Part shown: piece by piece, positions 60,601 through 64,000 of the stretch
Position numbering within the stretch: position 1 is the stretch's first letter
Layout of the letters: each line of letters opens with the position of its first letter
Source of the DNA: Takakia lepidozioides
Lineage: Eukaryota > Streptophyta > Takakiopsida > Takakiales > Takakiaceae
Assembly: GCA_030704615.1 (NCBI GenBank)
Contig: CM060731.1
Coordinates: 20,088,001 to 20,152,000, forward strand
Direction of reading: 5' to 3'
DNA: 64,000 nucleotides
The notes under the pieces: generated by a model
Told to the model about the DNA's origin: nothing
What the model saw: only the letters and a program-made list of their open reading frames with translations
Database searches by the model: none
Program-made: the position numbers and the translations under genes

Positions 60601-62049
60601 TCCTACTGATAGTGGCAAAAGTGTTGCGAGAGTGCAGACTTCGACTTGGTGATGTGTGGAGTGTTACTGTCCAGTGATTGCTTTGGAAGGTGGTGGAGAT
60701 GGCTGCACCTTTCGCAATCAGCAGGTCCACCTGCCTCCAGGTTCACCTCAGACACCCAGAGTTGTTTTTCTCTGCTGTGTGATGTAGCTCAGAGTGGGTG
60801 AAAGATTGAGTGCACGTTTTTCCAATTTGCGTTATTTTCAGTTGTGAAATTGAAGACGTTAGCCTCTGCACTTGTATGAGACCTGTGTAATGGGCTGCAC
60901 AGTGTGGGAAGGGAGGCGGAGAAGATAGGGGAGTTGCCTGTGGTGCAATGCCCGGTGTGTCGCATGGTGGTTCAGACCCAAGATGTCGCTCATGTTCTTG
61001 AGTTTTTGACAGCGGACATATCTTCTGCACTGGTATTACATACATCCTACCTGGGTGCCCGTACTTTGTCCCCACTCCTTTTTAGCCAAAAGAATACATG
61101 CTCAATTTGGTGTAGTCATAGCACAATTGTTTGACGTATTACCAGATTTCCCATTTCTCACTGGATGCCTTGCAAAGTGAAGATTGTACTCATAAGACGT
61201 TGTTTGCCGTAGCCTTGTGGCCATTGACCCCGCGCCCAGTTTGAGCGGGAACAAAAGGGACAGAACCTACCTCTGTCAGGGGCTGACGTTGGTAGTAAGA
61301 CTTACCTCCATATAAAGAATTAATCCGGGTTTTCCAGATATCCTCTAGAAATCCCTTCACACAAGCATTCCAAGATGTCCTCCCCCATGTCACAGACTGG
61401 AAACAAGTTCAGGGAAGTTGCAAAGTGAAGAGAGCGTGTGTGACAACCAAGTACTTGTGGGTGGGTTCGGATCTTACCTGGAAGTAGCTACAAATGGGGA
61501 CTATGTTCTTCTCACCCCTGAATGCTGGGGTTGCTATCGATATGGAGATATTACCCGCTCAGCTCATAGTTGGCCACACAAGCTCCTGGAGTCAAATCAG
61601 TTGGACTTTCTCTAAGATGTAAGAGCAGTGACAGAAGACTGTTTGTGAGTCTTATGACCCGTCTCTTTTGTTGTTCTCAGGGTGAGTCAGAGAATTCCAC
61701 GGAGGTCCCTTCGCATCTGATAAATGATGAAGAAATGGCACGCAGGTCAAGATTTGCTACTGAGTTTGAAGTGCAGAAAGCTCGTGGAGGTATAATTGAG
61801 CCCAAGAAATTGGAGGTGATAATGCCAGGCATGGTTTTACCCACAACCCCACACTCTCATCCTGAATCCTCCTCCATTCCCGACACAGTCACTGGAGAAC
61901 AGCCACCCCCAACCTCAGCCAGTGAGGCTTCAACTGCTGTATTTTGTACCTTAGGGGGGAGACGGAGGGGTCACTATGGTCGAAATTCTCGGGAAATCTA
62001 CAGAAGGAATGAGATTGTGGATAAGAGTGGGGAGAGTGGGCCAGTTTAA
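57648..62049 (+). CDS. RNF25-like RWD-domain RING E3 ubiquitin ligase
   Basis: Seven exons: 57648-57782, 58143-58181, 59858-59995, 60337-60476, 60675-60740, 60903-61032 and 61681-62049, in phase, 338 residues. The N-terminal RWD domain spans exons 1-3 (EELEAVQTVYEGDCRIL, FVEAVLVIKAGEK-YP, then LRDTKGLDEKRQ). The RING follows: CCFC (exon 4), KLMSCFHCFHSDCFGRWWRW across exons 4-5, and QCPVC (exon 6). The tail has a basic, Arg-rich end (GGRRRGHYGRNSREIYRR). Animal RNF25 is an E3 ligase active on stalled ribosomes together with RNF14 and GCN1, and its RWD resembles that of GCN2 and RWDD proteins. Introns 2 and 6 contain LINE copies in antisense orientation. Confidence 0.92.
58512..58557 (-). mobile_element. 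46-base LINE 3' tip
   Basis: gaatgtactcataagacgtt and the following bases repeat the extreme 3' end of the LINE, immediately beside the longer copy at 58567. The insertion was truncated to the last ~46 bases. A GA-rich ctgagagaga precedes it and ctgtgagagagaga follows the pair, a possible imperfect target-site duplication. Confidence 0.7.
58558..59300 (-). mobile_element. 5'-truncated LINE copy with target-site duplication, in RNF25 intron 2
   Basis: The element (58567-59291) encodes the LINE C-terminus in one open frame of about 245 codons: [18 protein letters not shown], then TLGTRLKFKLRAGSLPL. A zinc knuckle follows (CNCPLCGQSEDSIHFLIHCP), then the conserved tail IDACVKGFLEDIWKTRIN. It ends ...caacgtcttatgagtacaa on the minus strand. 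A 9-base duplication, cctgtgaga, flanks it (58558-58566 and 59292-59300). The open frame and clean duplication suggest a young insertion. Upstream reverse transcriptase and endonuclease are missing through 5' truncation. Confidence 0.85.
61170..61431 (-). mobile_element. Internally deleted short LINE copy with 14-bp target-site duplication, in RNF25 intron 6
   Basis: The body (61184-61417) is almost identical to two separate parts of the copy at 58567-59291. One is its last ~190 bases; the other is a short piece from about 59070-59115. They are joined at acacaagcat|tccaagatgt, with about 320 bases missing between them. A perfect 14-base duplication, ttgcaaagtgaaga, flanks it at 61170-61183 and 61418-61431. 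It is 5'-truncated and antisense to the gene. Confidence 0.9.
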
Positions 62050-62689
62050 TTTGACAGAAGTGGAGATCCACTATCAGGTGCAAGTATTCAGCTCGGCTTC
62101 AAAATTTGTTGGAGACATGCAGCAGGGTGCTGGCCATGGTGGGAGCAGAGGTGGCAGTCGCTGTGGAGAGTGTGCTCTGGAAGCATGCTCCTATGTCATT
62201 TTAGACTATTTAAGAATATGTAGTCGCACTCCAGCAAGAAAAGGACCGGAATCTTAAAGCTCTAAAACCTCTCCGGAAATTGTGAGATTATCCAGGATGG
62301 TATGTTTCATACAAGCAAATCACTTGAAACTTGCTAAGAAACATCACAAGTGCAAACTGGTCAATTTCAGGTTGGGTTTTGGTCAATACATCTTGGTTGG
62401 GATATTAAAGATTGGTAGTATCAGTGTGAAGGTACCTACCATGAAGTATCCACACCTTGTAGGAAATATGTAAATACAAAGATAGAAATTTCACTACATT
62501 AGGGATGGGACACTGTCAAATATATGTGTGCATGGTTAGATGGATGTGTAGGTCCAAGTACACCTTACTAAACCATGCTACTTCCATCCTCCAAGCTTTG
62601 TATCAACACAGCAAATTCCGTGCAAATGGGCAAAATTGCAATCCACCAAAGAACCTCTTCAATAGAAATGAACACTTGTAACAGCAGAA
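62050..62689. other. Intergenic, convergent 3' ends
   Basis: No gene or repeat recognised between the RNF25-like stop and the stop of the minus-strand gene. Confidence 0.5.
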
Positions 62690-63852
62690 CTACTCCTCAT
62701 CTACAAATACAGTATCTTGTTTGAAGAAACTTCCAAAGAATTTTCTGGCTGGTGTTTCGACGGGTTCTACCTCTCTGGCTGTTTCTTGTTCTGACCTCCA
62801 TCTGCTTTTTCGTGGTAAGGCTGGCTTCTCTCCCTTAGTGGGCCGAGCATTAATTTTCTCTTCAAACTTGGGGACAAAGGATGAAAGACTACGCCCTCCC
62901 AAAGCAAGTGAGTTGAAGCCTAGCTCCTTTGCTTTAGTTGCCAGGCCATCTACTGAGGCGGCGGCAGCTTCAGCCCTAGCCTGTGCCTTTGCTGCAAGAG
63001 CAGCAGCCCTGGATTCCTCAGCTGCCAGTCTCCTTGCTTCTGCTTCTAATTGAGCTGCCAACTCTGATGCTCTCCGAGCCTCCTGAGCTGCAGCACGAGC
63101 CTCAGCTTCAGCTTGTGACCGGGCTTCTCTTTCTCTCTCTTCTGCTTCAGCCTCAGCCCGCTCCTGTTCCAGAATTGCTCTCCTTCCGTCCACAGGTATG
63201 GCACTGTGAAACAGATGGAAGATATTTAGGAACCAAAAACATCCACGTTTGAGCATACTTGATACTTATACAATGATGCAACTTCAACACAAACCACTAT
63301 TGATGAGGCTTCCATGCACAACTCATTCCCAATCCGAGAACGACGACCAACAAACCTTAACAACTCTTCAATTGGCCTTGGACTTGCATAAGGATCTGCT
63401 GTCACTTCAACAACCTGCATATTATAGAAGCAAGCACAGCAATATGAGCTCTTATATCAAGCATACGTCTGCTTCATGCAAGATGTGAGCCCTTCTGACA
63501 CAAAATCTAGACATCAAACTGCAGTCTACATCATACAGCCAGAATGTTGATTCCCTTGCCAGTGGTCTAGTTTAACGAAGCAAACAAAGCAATTGATTTA
63601 AGAATCCCGCTTCATGCCGCGTGAGATTTGTCTGTTCTAAGCCATGACTGTTGCTGAACTCAAGACATGACATACTGTTGCGACTTCAGAAATTTAGCCT
63701 TGTGACATTGCTCCAGACTACCTGAGAAACACTTTGTAGTTTACTGATAGACTAAAGTGTGAGAATCCAGAAACAAATCACACCTTATTTTCAGAATTGG
63801 AGGTATTTGAGAGCACACTTGCCACAACCGAAGCTACTTGAATTTTTGAGAC
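62690..63852 (-). CDS. Coiled-coil protein of unknown function, C-terminal exons (gene runs off the window)
   Basis: Three minus-strand exons are visible: 63852-63784 (VSKIQVASVVASVLSNTSNS), 63414-63259 (VVEVTADPYASPRPIEELLR, FVGRRSRIGNELCMEASS) and 63203-62690. The last begins with AIPVDGRRAILEQERAEAEA, then a long Ala/Glu/Arg-rich coiled coil (about 80 residues), then a Ser/Pro/Lys-rich tail ending DTVFVDEE-stop at 62690. The first two exons join in phase 0. The join to the last exon is out of phase with the best donor (CAA|GTATGC at 63259), so an alternative donor or a small extra exon must exist, or the gene is damaged. I do not recognise the family, and the start lies beyond 64000 or in 63853-64000. 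Confidence 0.55.
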
Positions 63853-64000
63853 CTGTGCCATAGACCATTAAGTCGAGAAGTTAGAGATAAGCTAAACAAC
63901 TAGTCTTCTCAGACCTTGCCACATGAAAAGGCTTCATAACAATACCAACATGCACATGTAGACCATAAGTCCTTGAAGCAGCGGCACATTGCAATCAAAC
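63853..64000. other. Window end, probable intron of the coiled-coil gene
   Basis: Follows the cag acceptor (minus strand) of the exon at 63852. No further exon recognised before the window ends. Confidence 0.35.

Overview
This is a stretch of nuclear DNA from a plant (streptophyte). Most genes are split by GT-AG introns. Several encode plant-type or plastid-targeted proteins: a FAX-type fatty-acid exporter, a plastid SOUL heme-binding protein, a plant-type cytosolic glycerol-3-phosphate dehydrogenase, a GDSL lipase and a LEA protein. The spaces between genes are wide and full of old transposable elements. The mix of LINEs, an IS3-type DDE element and a myosin-I-tail (TH1) relic makes me lean towards a non-flowering lineage, but that is a guess.

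Layout. At 0.7-1.5 kb there are two exons of an unrecognised membrane protein. At 4.0-7.5 kb lies a short-chain dehydrogenase whose Rossmann-fold exon is missing, with a LINE fragment in its place. At 9.3-10.0 kb is a small Pro/Gln-rich unknown gene, and at 10.7-11.5 kb a LEA gene on the minus strand. From 12 to 22.6 kb almost everything is mobile: a CACTA terminus, a tRNA-derived SINE with perfect target-site duplications, and an 8.2-kb unit with long inverted arms. That unit holds a decayed multi-exon DDE integrase gene, a nested MITE-like insertion, a ~100-bp tandem repeat and a LINE endonuclease fragment. At 24.3-27.9 kb is glycerol-3-phosphate dehydrogenase. From 28 to 31.4 kb there are retroelement pieces and gene relics, including a TH1 pseudogene. 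At 31.8-33.0 kb is an intronless GDSL lipase, at 34.3-38.7 kb the SOUL gene, and at 39.6-40.6 kb a single-exon FAX3-like gene. From 42.3 to 54.3 kb on the minus strand is an 11-exon DHX29/DHX57-type DEAH helicase with a LINE in intron 4. At 57.6-62.0 kb is an RNF25-type RWD-RING ubiquitin ligase with further LINE copies in its introns. The window ends inside a coiled-coil gene of unknown function on the minus strand.

Exon-intron structures were worked out by hand from splice sites, reading phase and family conservation. The CDS totals close in frame for GPDH (484 aa), SOUL (293 aa), the helicase (1626 aa), the RNF25-like protein (338 aa) and LEA (110 aa).

Functional links. GPDH, FAX3 and the GDSL lipase all touch lipid metabolism but do not form a cluster. 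The helicase and the RNF25-like gene are head to head, both carry an RWD domain, and both belong to families that act at the ribosome in other eukaryotes. One LINE family recurs at least seven times (SDR intron, helicase intron, RNF25 introns, the integrase element, and isolated 3' tips) and has been the main local agent of change.
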